A stretch of 40,121 nucleotides of DNA from OM182 bacterium MED-G24 (GTDB taxonomy: Bacteria; Pseudomonadota; Gammaproteobacteria; Pseudomonadales; Azotimanducaceae). The translations under genes were made by a program, and so were the position numbers. The stretch lies in the NCBI GenBank assembly GCA_002457275.1, contig NTKD01000011.1, positions 1 to 40,121 on the forward strand, written 5' to 3'. Every line of letters begins with the position of its first letter. The stretch's first letter is position 1. The notes beneath the pieces were generated by a model. The model ran no database searches. It was not told the origin of the DNA and worked only from the letters and a program-made list of their open reading frames with translations. Shown here piece after piece: positions 8,849-16,486 of the stretch.

Positions 8849-9939
8849 CAGGTTTCCCGCGTCTCGAAATCGATACGAGGGTCGACCAGCGTGTACGTGA
8901 TGTCGCCGATCAGCGTCAGAATCAAACCCAAGAACGTAAAACAGAACAGTGTCCCGAACATGATCGGATAGTCGCGACGGAGCACCGCTTCAAAACCAAG
9001 CAGACCCAGACCGTCGAGAGAGAAGATCACCTCAATGAGCAGTGCGCCTGTAAAAAGGACGCCGATCAGTGCCGCCGGAAACCCTGCAATGACAATCAGC
9101 ATGGCGTTGCGGAACACGTGGCCATAGAGCACCCGTTTCTGGTTGATGCCTTTGGCGCGTGCCGTCAGCACGTACTGTTTCGAGATCTCATCCAGGAACG
9201 AATTTTTGGTCAACATGGTGAGGGTCGCAAATCCACCGATGGTGAGCGCCGCCACCGGTAGCGCGAGATGCCAGAAGTAATCCCCCACCTTTGCCAATGG
9301 GGACAGCGTATCCCAGTCATTGGACGTCAGCCCCTTCAGGGGAAAGATGTCGAGATAGGAGCCGCCTGCAAAGAGCACAATCATGAAGACCGCAAACAAA
9401 AAGCTGGGCACTGCGTAACCCACAAATATGACACCGCTGGTCCAGGCGTCAAAACGGGTACCGTCATGCACGGCCTTGCGTATCCCCAACGGGATCGACA
9501 ACAGGTACACCAGTAACGTTGACCATAGACCGAGAGAAATGGATACCGGCAGGCGTTCAACGATCAGGTCGATCACCGGCCTGTTCTGATAGTAGCTGTC
9601 ACCCAACTCGAGTGTCAGGTAGTCGGTCAGCATCATGAAGTAACGTTCGTGAATCGGTTTGTCGAAGCCGAACTGCTTTTCGATAGCGGCGATCAGCTCA
9701 GGGTCAAGTCCCTGGGCACCCGCATACTGCGTCGCCTCCTGCATCTGCGATGCCTGTGGCGCCGATTGTGCGCCCGCGATCCGTGATGCCGCGCCCCCGG
9801 TATCCTGACCAGTGAGGGTAGCGATCATCTGATCCACAGGGCCGCCTGGCGCCAGCTGCACAATAAAGAAATTGAGCGTAATGATTCCGATCAATGTCGG
9901 AAAAATCAGCAGCAGTCGGCGGGTGATGTATCTCGCCAT
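8848..9939 (-). CDS. yejB: Peptide ABC transporter permease, YejB-type
   Basis: This inner-membrane permease opens with [19 protein letters not shown] and [15 protein letters not shown], closely matching the YejB N-terminus. It has a periplasmic loop and the coupling loop [20 protein letters not shown], and ends with [16 protein letters not shown] place the start at ATG 9939 from the family N-terminus. However, the best Shine-Dalgarno (GAGGAG) sits before two in-frame TTG codons at 9957 and 9954, so a start five or six residues longer is possible. It is the first gene of yejBEF. The usual first gene, yejA (substrate-binding protein), is absent: a divergent oxygenase gene lies upstream instead. 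The binding protein must be encoded elsewhere or be missing. Confidence 0.94.
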   Translation of the reverse strand: MARYITRRLLLIFPTLIGIITLNFFIVQLAPGGPVDQMIATLTGQDTGGAASRIAGAQSAPQASQMQEATQYAGAQGLDPELIAAIEKQFGFDKPIHERYFMMLTDYLTLELGDSYYQNRPVIDLIVERLPVSISLGLWSTLLVYLLSIPLGIRKAVHDGTRFDAWTSGVIFVGYAVPSFLFAVFMIVLFAGGSYLDIFPLKGLTSNDWDTLSPLAKVGDYFWHLALPVAALTIGGFATLTMLTKNSFLDEISKQYVLTARAKGINQKRVLYGHVFRNAMLIVIAGFPAALIGVLFTGALLIEVIFSLDGLGLLGFEAVLRRDYPIMFGTLFCFTFLGLILTLIGDITYTLVDPRIDFETRET

Positions 9940-10014
9940 ACCTCGTTGGAGCAACAATGGCTCCTCGCTCTCCCCTTTCTCTAACTGTTCAAGGCTAAAT
10001 CGCCGAGCAACTCT

Positions 10015-10020
10015 ATCATA
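10015..10020 (-). promoter_or_regulatory. Candidate -10 element for the yejBEF operon
   Basis: On the minus strand TATGAT lies about 60-75 bases ahead of the yejB start, within the divergent intergenic region shared with the PhyH gene at 10106. The -35 region is poor (GTGAAC at a 16-base spacing), so this is only a candidate. Confidence 0.25.
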
Positions 10021-10105
10021 CGTGGACTTAAAGTAGGTTCACCGCGCGGGTTCACCCATTTGCCGGTTCAATCGCACCCTTGCGGCTTGCCATGGTCAGT
10101 CATAC

Positions 10106-10876
10106 GTGATCGACTTCATCAAGACATTGGGCCATACAGGACATCCCGTCGTGGATCTGGCAACCACCACAAAAGACATTGAGCAGCACGGCTACAGCAT
10201 CATCAGAGGCTTCGTTGATGCGGACCGGGTCGCTGAACTAAGAGACCTGTGTGAGTCCTTGAAGGTGCCCATCGAGACAACGGGCGATGATGGGATAGCA
10301 AGGCTCGGATTCCGCATTCCTGAAATCATGTTGCGCACCCGGGAACTGGACAGTCTGGTTACCGATCCTCGTTTGCTGGCAGCGTTTCGGATGGTGTTGG
10401 GCGCGACCGAACGTTGGGGGATGAACCTGTCGGACGTGAGTGTGAAGTACCTCAGCCCGGGTTCAGGCGAACGTGCATTGCATCGTGATGATGACTTCTA
10501 CCAACAGTTATCCAGAGATCACCCGTTTACATCGAACGCGCTACTCGCCCTCGACACGTTCGACGAGCCGGTGGGTGCCACGACGGTGATTCCCGGATCA
10601 CACGGGTGGGAACAGCCCATCGACCCAGACCACGATCGCATCTCGGTCGACATGGACCCAGGCGACCTGCTCCTCCTATCGGGACGGGTGTGGCATGGCC
10701 ACGGCCCCAATACGACGACTGACCGCATTCGACGTGCCTTCAACGTTTATGTCTGCGCAGGTTGGCTGCTACCCGGCCATACCTATAAGGAACACTTCTC
10801 GGTGGACGAATTTGAGACCCTGTCCCCAGAGCTACAGGAACTGATGGAGGTCGGGTTGGACCCCTCGAAGTACTAG
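10106..10876 (+). CDS. Phytanoyl-CoA dioxygenase (PhyH) family protein
   Basis: This 256-residue Fe(II)/2-oxoglutarate-dependent oxygenase has the PhyH hallmarks. The facial-triad HxD is at H126/D128 (ALHRDDDFY). The stretch GATTVIPGSHGWEQ is the conserved strand-turn of the family. The distal His is H197 in RVWHGHGPNTT, with an Arg cluster (DRIRRAFNVYV) for 2-oxoglutarate. The start is GTG at 10106; the ATG at 10092 is out of frame and closed by a stop. No strong ribosome binding site is visible. It is transcribed away from yejBEF and is followed by a long leader region. PhyH enzymes hydroxylate lipids, amino acids or natural products; nothing here fixes the substrate. It is one of three intact PhyH genes within 11 kb. 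Confidence 0.9.
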   Translation: MIDFIKTLGHTGHPVVDLATTTKDIEQHGYSIIRGFVDADRVAELRDLCESLKVPIETTGDDGIARLGFRIPEIMLRTRELDSLVTDPRLLAAFRMVLGATERWGMNLSDVSVKYLSPGSGERALHRDDDFYQQLSRDHPFTSNALLALDTFDEPVGATTVIPGSHGWEQPIDPDHDRISVDMDPGDLLLLSGRVWHGHGPNTTTDRIRRAFNVYVCAGWLLPGHTYKEHFSVDEFETLSPELQELMEVGLDPSKY

Positions 10877-11077
10877 GTTCTGATCCTCTTCACCACTTTC
10901 AAACGACACCACTGCGTCGGCCTCTTGTCGGTCCTCCTAATGAGGAGTTTCGCTAAGTTGCCGCCCTGTGCGAGAAACGGCAGAGAGGCAACGACAAGCC
11001 GATGATGGCGTCAGAGCAGGATTACCAGGGCTGTTCCAAGGGAGGTAGGCAACTGGCTGTCGGCAAATTACTCTGAC

Positions 11078-11097
11078 CCCAAACCCTTTCGTTTGGG
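11078..11097 (+). terminator. Possible weak terminator hairpin
   Basis: CCCAAAC (11078-11084) and GTTTGGG (11091-11097) form a perfect seven-base stem around a six-base loop, followed by CTTTC. The T tract is short, so intrinsic termination is uncertain. It would separate the upstream PhyH gene from the molybdoenzyme transcript. Confidence 0.3.
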
Positions 11098-11144
11098 CTT
11101 TCATCGTTCAGGGGGCATTAAACAGCGACACCCATTGACCAGCA

Positions 11145-11158
11145 TTGATCTGGATCAA
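11145..11158 (+). promoter_or_regulatory. Perfect FNR/Anr-family binding site (TTGAT-N4-ATCAA)
   Basis: The sequence TTGATCTGGATCAA is an exact match to the palindromic FNR/Anr consensus. It lies in non-coding DNA, centred about 150 bases ahead of the molybdoenzyme start. If it acts as a class II activator site (centre near -41.5), transcription would start near 11193, leaving a 5' leader of about 110 bases. This suggests oxygen-responsive expression of the downstream gene. No clear -10 hexamer is visible, so its use is inferred. Confidence 0.5.
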
Positions 11159-11302
11159 TTTCCACTCAACTTATGGCTCGGCGCCAGATTTTTAGCATTC
11201 CGAGCCGGGGCGCTGCGGTTCAACGCTAGGGTTACACCAGGACTCAGTTACTGCAGAATATTCCGTGCACCCAGCCAGGGCGATACACTGGCCAGGGACA
11301 CC

Positions 11303-13543
11303 ATGAAAAGAACGTATTACGGGCAGGAGTATGACCACGTGAGCAGTCAGTACAATATTATCGGCGAAAGACCATTGCGCCCGGATCTGATCGACAAGGT
11401 CACCGGGAAAGCCCGATTCGCGGCGGACTACACGCTACCCAATATGCTCCACGGTGCTGTCCTCCGTAGCGACGTCGCCCACGCCAGGATCAAAAGTATC
11501 GACACTCGAGCCGCCGAAAAGCTGGCAGGTGTCCGTGCCGTGGTGACCGGGCAGGACTTTGCCCATCTGGCACCAGGCGGTCCAGGCACGCTGGCCCGGG
11601 ACAACCTTGCGATCGAGAAGGTCCTCTATCACGGTCAGGCTCTGGCCGCGGTTGCAGCAACCTCACGCTCCATTGCCAGAAAGGCGGCGAAACTGATCAA
11701 GGTGAAATACGAGAAACTCACGCCGGTGATGACGCTTGATGATGCCATGGCCGAAGACGCGCCTACCTTGTATGACCATATCGAGTTCAACGGCAAATCC
11801 TCTAATATCCTGTCCCGGGACGAGCGAAGCGCAGGTGACATCGAACGAGGCTTTGCCGACGCTGACGAGATTGTTGAGCTCGAATTCAATACGCCAACGG
11901 TGCATCAGGGCTATGTCGAGCCTCCGGTCTGCCTGGCTGATTACAACGCACTGGGGCAATCAACACTGTGGGCTGGCAGCCAGGGTCATTTTCCCTTGCG
12001 CAGCAGCGTCGCCACCATGATGCAGATGGAACAGTCCGCGCTCCATGTCGTTCCCGCAGAGGTCGGTGGCGCCTTTGGCGGTAAGACGGCGGCTTATCAG
12101 GAAGCCATTGCGATGATGCTGTCCAAGAAGGCGGGGCGTCCTGTACAAATGCGCATGACCCGGGAGGACGTGTTCCGTGCCGGTGGTCCGGGGGCTGCTG
12201 CCAAAATCCGGGTCAAGGTCGGCGCGAAGCGCGATGGCTGTATCACAGCCGCTTTTGCCTGGATGGCTTTCGAGTGTGGTGTGATCGCGGCACCTCTTGG
12301 TGGCGGCATGCGCTCCGCCTTTACCTCCTACGATATCCCCAACGTTTACGTTGAGGGGTACGCAGCAGTGGTCAACAAGCCCCGGGTCAGAGCTTACCGG
12401 GGTCCCGGCGCGCCCCAGGTGGCGCTGGCAACGGAAAACGCCATCGACGAACTGGCTGCTCGCCTGAACATGGACCCCATCGAAATCAGGCTGAAGAATG
12501 CGGTCCGCAACGGCTCTACAACTCAGAGCGAGGTCTTCAAGAGCATTGGCCTCGTGGAGTGTCTGGAAGCGGCGCGAAATTCTGCGCACTACAAGTCCAG
12601 ACTCGGCAAGAACCAGGGCCGTGCCGTCGCAGCCGGTTTCTGGCACAACGGCGGAGGCACCTCAAGTGCAACCATCCATATGAATCCGGACGGTACGGTA
12701 TCGCTCTCAACAGGCTCGGTGGATCTGTCGGGTACTCGTATCGCACTCGCCATGATGTCCGCGGAAGAACTCGGTGTGTCCGTTGACCAGATCGCCTCAG
12801 TGACCGCCGACACCGATTCAGTCGGTTTCGCCGATAACAGCGCCGGCAGCCGGACCATCAACACCACCGGCCAGGCCGTCGTTGGTGCCACTAGGGAAGC
12901 CATTGAGGAAATGAAGGTGCGCGCCGCCTCAGGCTGGAACGTGACACCAGGTCAGGTGACATGGCAGGACGGTAACGCGGTCAACGATGTCACCGGTGAG
13001 CGTTTGTCACTCAAAGAAATCTGTCGGGATGCCCAGGGCACAGGTGGTCCCATCTCCGGAACGCACACGACTCGAGTCACTCCCGGTATCGCACCCAGTT
13101 TTTCGGTGCATGTCTGCGACGTGGACGTTGATCCGGAAACGGGCAAGGTGACGCTCCTGAGATATACCACGGTACAGGATGCGGGTACTGCCATTCACCG
13201 GGACGCGGTCGAAGGTCAGATGCAGGGCGGCGCCGTCCAGGGAATCGGTTGGGCGCTCAATGAAGAGTACGTCTACAACAACAAAGGTGCACTGGAGAAT
13301 CCGGGATTCCTAGACTATCGGATACCGCTGACCTCCGATCTGCCCATGATCGAGACCATCATCGTCGAGGTCCCCAATGAGCTGCATCCATATGGTGTTC
13401 GCGGCGTCGGTGAAGCACCGATCATTCCGCCTCTGGCCGCTGTTGCAGGTGCGGTCAGCAACGCCATCGGAGTTCGAATAACCCGATTGCCATGTTCACC
13501 CCCCAACATTCTGGCAGCTATCGAACAGGCCCCAGGGAAGTAG
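11303..13543 (+). CDS. Molybdopterin-binding subunit of a xanthine dehydrogenase-family hydroxylase
   Basis: This 746-residue protein has the two domains of the large molybdenum hydroxylase subunit (xanthine dehydrogenase, CO dehydrogenase and hydroxybenzoyl-CoA reductase superfamily). An N-terminal a/b hammerhead domain starts at RPDLIDKVTGKARFAADY. The molybdenum-cofactor domain has VGGAFGGK near residue 255, AYRGPGAPQ near 370, and GVGEAPIIPP with the catalytic base E704. The start is ATG 11303, with AGGGA six bases ahead; the frame runs on to 11093 without family resemblance. AYRGPG instead of AYRCSFR argues against aerobic CO dehydrogenase. The FAD and [2Fe-2S] subunits normally encoded beside it are missing on both sides, so partners must be remote or the protein orphaned. 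An FNR-type site lies upstream. Substrate unknown. Confidence 0.9.
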   Translation: MKRTYYGQEYDHVSSQYNIIGERPLRPDLIDKVTGKARFAADYTLPNMLHGAVLRSDVAHARIKSIDTRAAEKLAGVRAVVTGQDFAHLAPGGPGTLARDNLAIEKVLYHGQALAAVAATSRSIARKAAKLIKVKYEKLTPVMTLDDAMAEDAPTLYDHIEFNGKSSNILSRDERSAGDIERGFADADEIVELEFNTPTVHQGYVEPPVCLADYNALGQSTLWAGSQGHFPLRSSVATMMQMEQSALHVVPAEVGGAFGGKTAAYQEAIAMMLSKKAGRPVQMRMTREDVFRAGGPGAAAKIRVKVGAKRDGCITAAFAWMAFECGVIAAPLGGGMRSAFTSYDIPNVYVEGYAAVVNKPRVRAYRGPGAPQVALATENAIDELAARLNMDPIEIRLKNAVRNGSTTQSEVFKSIGLVECLEAARNSAHYKSRLGKNQGRAVAAGFWHNGGGTSSATIHMNPDGTVSLSTGSVDLSGTRIALAMMSAEELGVSVDQIASVTADTDSVGFADNSAGSRTINTTGQAVVGATREAIEEMKVRAASGWNVTPGQVTWQDGNAVNDVTGERLSLKEICRDAQGTGGPISGTHTTRVTPGIAPSFSVHVCDVDVDPETGKVTLLRYTTVQDAGTAIHRDAVEGQMQGGAVQGIGWALNEEYVYNNKGALENPGFLDYRIPLTSDLPMIETIIVEVPNELHPYGVRGVGEAPIIPPLAAVAGAVSNAIGVRITRLPCSPPNILAAIEQAPGK

Positions 13544-13561
13544 CCGGACACACCCGCGTCA

Positions 13562-13690
13562 TCACTGCTTCCTCGCGGTAATCACATCCCCTGGTTGCAG
13601 ACCTGAGACGACTTCGATCTGCCCATCGGGGCTTGCTTCGCCCAGGCGTACGAAACGAAGAACGATGGCATCATCGCGCGTAAAGTGAAC
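13562..13690 (-). pseudogene. C-terminal remnant of an RND efflux periplasmic adaptor (HlyD/MFP) protein
   Basis: Read on the minus strand, LDVVHFTRDDAIVLRF, VRLGEASPDGQIEVVSG and LQPGDVIT lead to a TGA at 13562-13564. This is the characteristic last strand-rich segment of membrane-fusion adaptors of RND pumps. An in-frame stop lies about 15 codons upstream of the recognisable part. The rest of the adaptor and the RND pump gene are absent. Confidence 0.65.
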
Positions 13691-13735
13691 AACATCCAGC
13701 TGGCAGATGACAAGGCACGACGGGTTGTCGAGTTA

Positions 13736-13876
13736 CTACACGATCTCTATTGCGATTGAGCCGATCCCGACATACTCGCCGTGTAGATCAAAAGCTTCAT
13801 CGAGCACCTCGGCCATCCGTGACAGGTCACCGGCACCAAACAGGTTGGCATCCCGACGCACAACGAACGAGGTCTC
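13736..13876 (-). pseudogene. Unidentified coding-like fragment between stops
   Basis: The minus strand between stops at 13879-13877 and 13738-13736 reads about 46 residues of protein-like sequence, including VRRDANLFGAGDLSRMAEVL and HGEYVGIGSIAIE. Amino-acid composition and codon choice look like real coding sequence, but there is no plausible start. It sits between the adaptor remnant and the end of the third PhyH gene. I do not recognise the family; it is probably another gene remnant. Confidence 0.3.
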
Positions 13877-13895
13877 CTATAGCAGCTCTGAGCGG

Positions 13896-14768
13896 CTAAG
13901 AATTAGCCCGCCAATGCTCTGCTGAACGAGCTTCAGGATTGATGACCACATCATCTTCGAGCACATCGAGTGGATCGCGGCCATCCACGCCAATGCCAAA
14001 AGGGTGGTATCCGACAAGGCGCTGCAGCCTGTGAGGCATCTCTTTGACAACCTCTTTAGGGATCGCCAGCAACTGGATCTCCTGCGGTCGCAGGTAGCTG
14101 ATCTGGTGGCTGATAAAAAAGCCCATACGCTCCACATCTTTCGAGGTATTTGCGCCACCGCCGTGCCACATGCCACCGTCCCACAGAACCATGCTGCCAG
14201 ACTTCATTTCGATCTGGATGGATTCCACCGACTGATCCGGTGCCTGTGTCCATGTATGGCTATAAGGCACGAGATGTGTCGCGCCGTTCTCCTTCGTGAA
14301 ATCGTCAAAGGCAATCAGCGCATTGCACAGGAACGTCGGATGGGGACGAGGAATCGGCCACAGGCCATCATCCTGGTGCAGATGCTGTGCCGTTTCGCCA
14401 GGCAGCGTGTTGAACAGTGTCGTGATATTGATCTGATTGTACTTGCCGATGACACCATCCACGATGGCACGCAATCGGGGATCGAGGAACACGTGATCTG
14501 CGGCCCTGGTCTTGGATAAGAGGTTGTGTGCGCGCCAGCTCTTACCCGTCGCACCAATACCACTCATCGCGGTGATGGGGACCTCGGTATTGAACGCATG
14601 CCGAATGGAAGCAATGTCCTCGGGTGGCAGAAAATTCTTCACGACGGCATAGCCCTGGTCGGCGATCGTCGCCACCACCTGGCCAATATCAAGATCTTCA
14701 ATGATCACACCTGTGTGATCGACCGGTGCGTAGGGTGTCGCTAGTGGTTGCTGCTCGTGTTTGTCCAT
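13896..14768 (-). CDS. Phytanoyl-CoA dioxygenase (PhyH) family protein
   Basis: This 290-residue Fe(II)/2-oxoglutarate oxygenase has the PhyH core: HQD at H131/D133 (QHLHQDDGLWP), NGATHLVPYSHTW, the distal ligand H202 in MWHGGGANTS, and R214 (DVERMGFF) for 2-oxoglutarate. The N-terminal segment DLDIGQVVATIADQGYAVVKNFL is the usual entry helix and strand. The motif set and the tail with PHRLQRLVGYHPFGIGVDG resemble PhyH proteins common in marine bacteria. It is transcribed against the molybdoenzyme gene, with gene remnants between them. It is only distantly similar to the other two PhyH proteins in the window, so these are not recent tandem copies. Substrate unknown. Confidence 0.9.
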   Translation of the reverse strand: MDKHEQQPLATPYAPVDHTGVIIEDLDIGQVVATIADQGYAVVKNFLPPEDIASIRHAFNTEVPITAMSGIGATGKSWRAHNLLSKTRAADHVFLDPRLRAIVDGVIGKYNQINITTLFNTLPGETAQHLHQDDGLWPIPRPHPTFLCNALIAFDDFTKENGATHLVPYSHTWTQAPDQSVESIQIEMKSGSMVLWDGGMWHGGGANTSKDVERMGFFISHQISYLRPQEIQLLAIPKEVVKEMPHRLQRLVGYHPFGIGVDGRDPLDVLEDDVVINPEARSAEHWRANS

Positions 14769-15061
14769 GGATGCGGTACCACGCTGTTGTCTTCGTTCGA
14801 AAATCTACCAGTACTCACAGAAGATTGCATGCCATCGCACCAATACCTCTTCCGACATGCGTCGGATGGCTCTACATCTTTGTGCATCGGTGCATATCCT
14901 GATGTACATGCGGCACGATTCCTCAGGTCATTCGAAGGAGCGGTCTTGAAAGGCCCAAGAGAACAAGAGACAGGTGCGCACTTACCGGCGGTCAGGTATG
15001 GTCAACGGCCTCTGGAAGGTCCGAGGACGTGCCCAGAGATGGCTTCGGAAGGAACATCACA
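14769..15061. other. Intergenic region with a short hairpin
   Basis: I see no gene here. A perfect five-base hairpin CCGAC-ATGC-GTCGG lies at 14854-14867 without a T tract. The stretch ends with GGAAGGA, a good ribosome binding site that now serves only the gluconolactonase remnant starting at 15062. Confidence 0.4.
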
Positions 15062-15238
15062 ATGAGTATCAGGCTAGAAGACGAGCGATTCGCAGACATC
15101 GTCGATACGAATTCGACAAGAGAAACCCTGTCCGAGGGATTCGGCATGAGGCGCGATACCCAAGGCAGCATGAAGGTGCTCGCGAATCACTACGACCCCT
15201 TTTCTGATCGCAGAGGTTCCCATGCATCAAATCACTGA
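15062..15238 (+). pseudogene. SMP-30/gluconolactonase-like remnant with internal deletion
   Basis: The 58-codon frame begins MSIRLEDERFADIVDTN and TLSEGFG, the N-terminus of SMP-30/gluconolactonase/LRE proteins just before their FTEGPVW motif. It then jumps to MRRDTQGSMKVLANHYD, which matches a strand about 50-60 residues further on in that family, and stops soon after. This is what an in-frame internal deletion plus loss of the 3' two-thirds would leave. The start and its ribosome binding site (GGAAGGA) are preserved, so a short nonfunctional peptide could still be made. Its end overlaps the start of the TPR gene. Confidence 0.6.
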
Positions 15239-16439
15239 CTCAAATGGTCTCGAGTTCACGGCTGAAAATGACAGTCATCTTGCAGCCTACAACGACATAC
15301 TGGTGAGCTATCTCACGTCCAGGACGGACACCATGGACAAGCTCAACACACTGACCAACGTCAGTGAGATGCCCATGATCCGTTGTTTCAGAGGCTACAT
15401 GATGAAGATAGCGAGCGACCCTCGTGTGAACCCGAAGGTTCACGAATCCCTCGCTGCGCTTGATGATGTCGCTCTGAATGAGCGAGAAGCACAACACAAG
15501 GCGGTATTGTCAGTCTGGGCCCATGGCGACGATACCGAAGCACTCGCAAAGCTCGAACTTCTCCTGGATGCCTATCCTCGCGATATGCTGGCGTTGCGAA
15601 TCGCCCACCACCTGCACCTCTATACGGGCGACTCCAACGCCCTTTGCGAGTCCGTTAGAAAGCGGGTGCCGCATTGGTCGGAGGATGACCCCTTTTATGG
15701 TTTTCTGCTCGGGATGTTCGCGTTTGGTCTCGAGGAGTCTGCCGATTACCGGGATGCAGAGCATGCCGGAAGAGAGGCCTGTGAACGCAATCCCAATGAC
15801 CTGTGGGCTGCACACTCGGTGATGCATGTCATGCAGATGCAGGGACGCTGGGCCGATGGCGTGCATTTCGCGGAACAGATGACTCGGCATTGGTCCGATG
15901 CCAACAACTTTGTCTACCACCTGCATTGGCACAAAGCGCTGTTTCAGATCGGGCGAGGAGACTACGGGGCGTCGCTCGATATCTACGATGAACACCTGGC
16001 TGACGCATTGGAGGCCGACTTCTACCTAGATGCCTGCAATGCCGCCTCGTTGTTATGGCGACTGGAACTTCTGGGATTGGATGTCGGACCACGCTGGCAA
16101 ACACTGGCGGACCGTTTTGCGCATCGATGCACAGATCAGGAACTGGTGTTTGCTTCACTTCATTACCTGATCGCACCAGCGCGGCTCGGAGATCATGATG
16201 TGGTGAAGACTGCACTCAACACCTTTGAGAACTGGTCAACCACAACAACCGGCCAGGGAAACGTTGCAGCAGAAGTGGGTTTGGAGCTGGCTCGTGCCGT
16301 CGTTCAGTCCGCGCAGGGCGACGAGCGCGGTCCACAAAATATTGAGCGGATGCGACGCTCCCTGCCCGCAATCGGAGGCAGCTGGGCGCAACGTGATTTA
16401 TTCAAGCAGTTGACCGGGACGCCGGTCCGGGTTGTCTAG
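15222..16439 (+). CDS. Tetratricopeptide-repeat protein of the TTC38 type
   Basis: This 405-residue all-helical soluble protein has the distinctive blocks of the TTC38 family rather than generic TPRs: YPRDMLALRIAHHLHLYTGD, NPNDLWAAHSVMHVMQMQGR, and YHLHWHKALFQIGRGDY with its His-rich helix. The pattern of paired helices with small residues at the turn positions repeats through residues 95-330. The start is ATG 15222, with AGAGG five bases ahead. There is no signal peptide, so it is probably cytoplasmic. Family members have no firmly established bacterial function; the conserved histidines (HxLHWH, AHSVMHV) could indicate more than a scaffold role. It overlaps the dead gluconolactonase fragment by 17 bases and may use that gene's old promoter. 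Confidence 0.82.
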   Translation: MHQITDSNGLEFTAENDSHLAAYNDILVSYLTSRTDTMDKLNTLTNVSEMPMIRCFRGYMMKIASDPRVNPKVHESLAALDDVALNEREAQHKAVLSVWAHGDDTEALAKLELLLDAYPRDMLALRIAHHLHLYTGDSNALCESVRKRVPHWSEDDPFYGFLLGMFAFGLEESADYRDAEHAGREACERNPNDLWAAHSVMHVMQMQGRWADGVHFAEQMTRHWSDANNFVYHLHWHKALFQIGRGDYGASLDIYDEHLADALEADFYLDACNAASLLWRLELLGLDVGPRWQTLADRFAHRCTDQELVFASLHYLIAPARLGDHDVVKTALNTFENWSTTTTGQGNVAAEVGLELARAVVQSAQGDERGPQNIERMRRSLPAIGGSWAQRDLFKQLTGTPVRVV

Positions 16440-16486
16440 GCATCTGTAACGACAAGAGATCGGACCGCATTTTCGAGTTGCCCGAA

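Larger units (their letters stand above)
10877..11302. other. Long intergenic region holding two hairpins and an FNR-type site
   Basis: This 426-base stretch has no convincing gene. The molybdoenzyme frame extends upstream to 11093, but the extension has no family resemblance. A small hairpin (CTCCT-AATG-AGGAG, 10934-10947) followed by TTT lies just after the PhyH gene and may help end its transcript. A second hairpin is at 11078-11097, and the FNR/Anr-like site is at 11145-11158. Confidence 0.5.

Noticed and set aside
8258-8971. Long plus-strand open frame (237 codons) across yejE and yejB
   Set aside because: It is antisense to two strongly supported permease genes, has His/Arg/Gln-rich composition with no recognisable domain, and has no ribosome binding site.
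11093-11302. N-terminal extension of the molybdoenzyme by 70 residues
   Set aside because: The extension reads through the FNR-type box and leader, does not resemble the family, and ATG 11303 has a good ribosome binding site.
11960-12646. Minus-strand open frame of 228 codons inside the molybdoenzyme gene
   Set aside because: It lies opposite conserved molybdoenzyme motifs; its composition is that of a mirror frame of GC-rich coding DNA.
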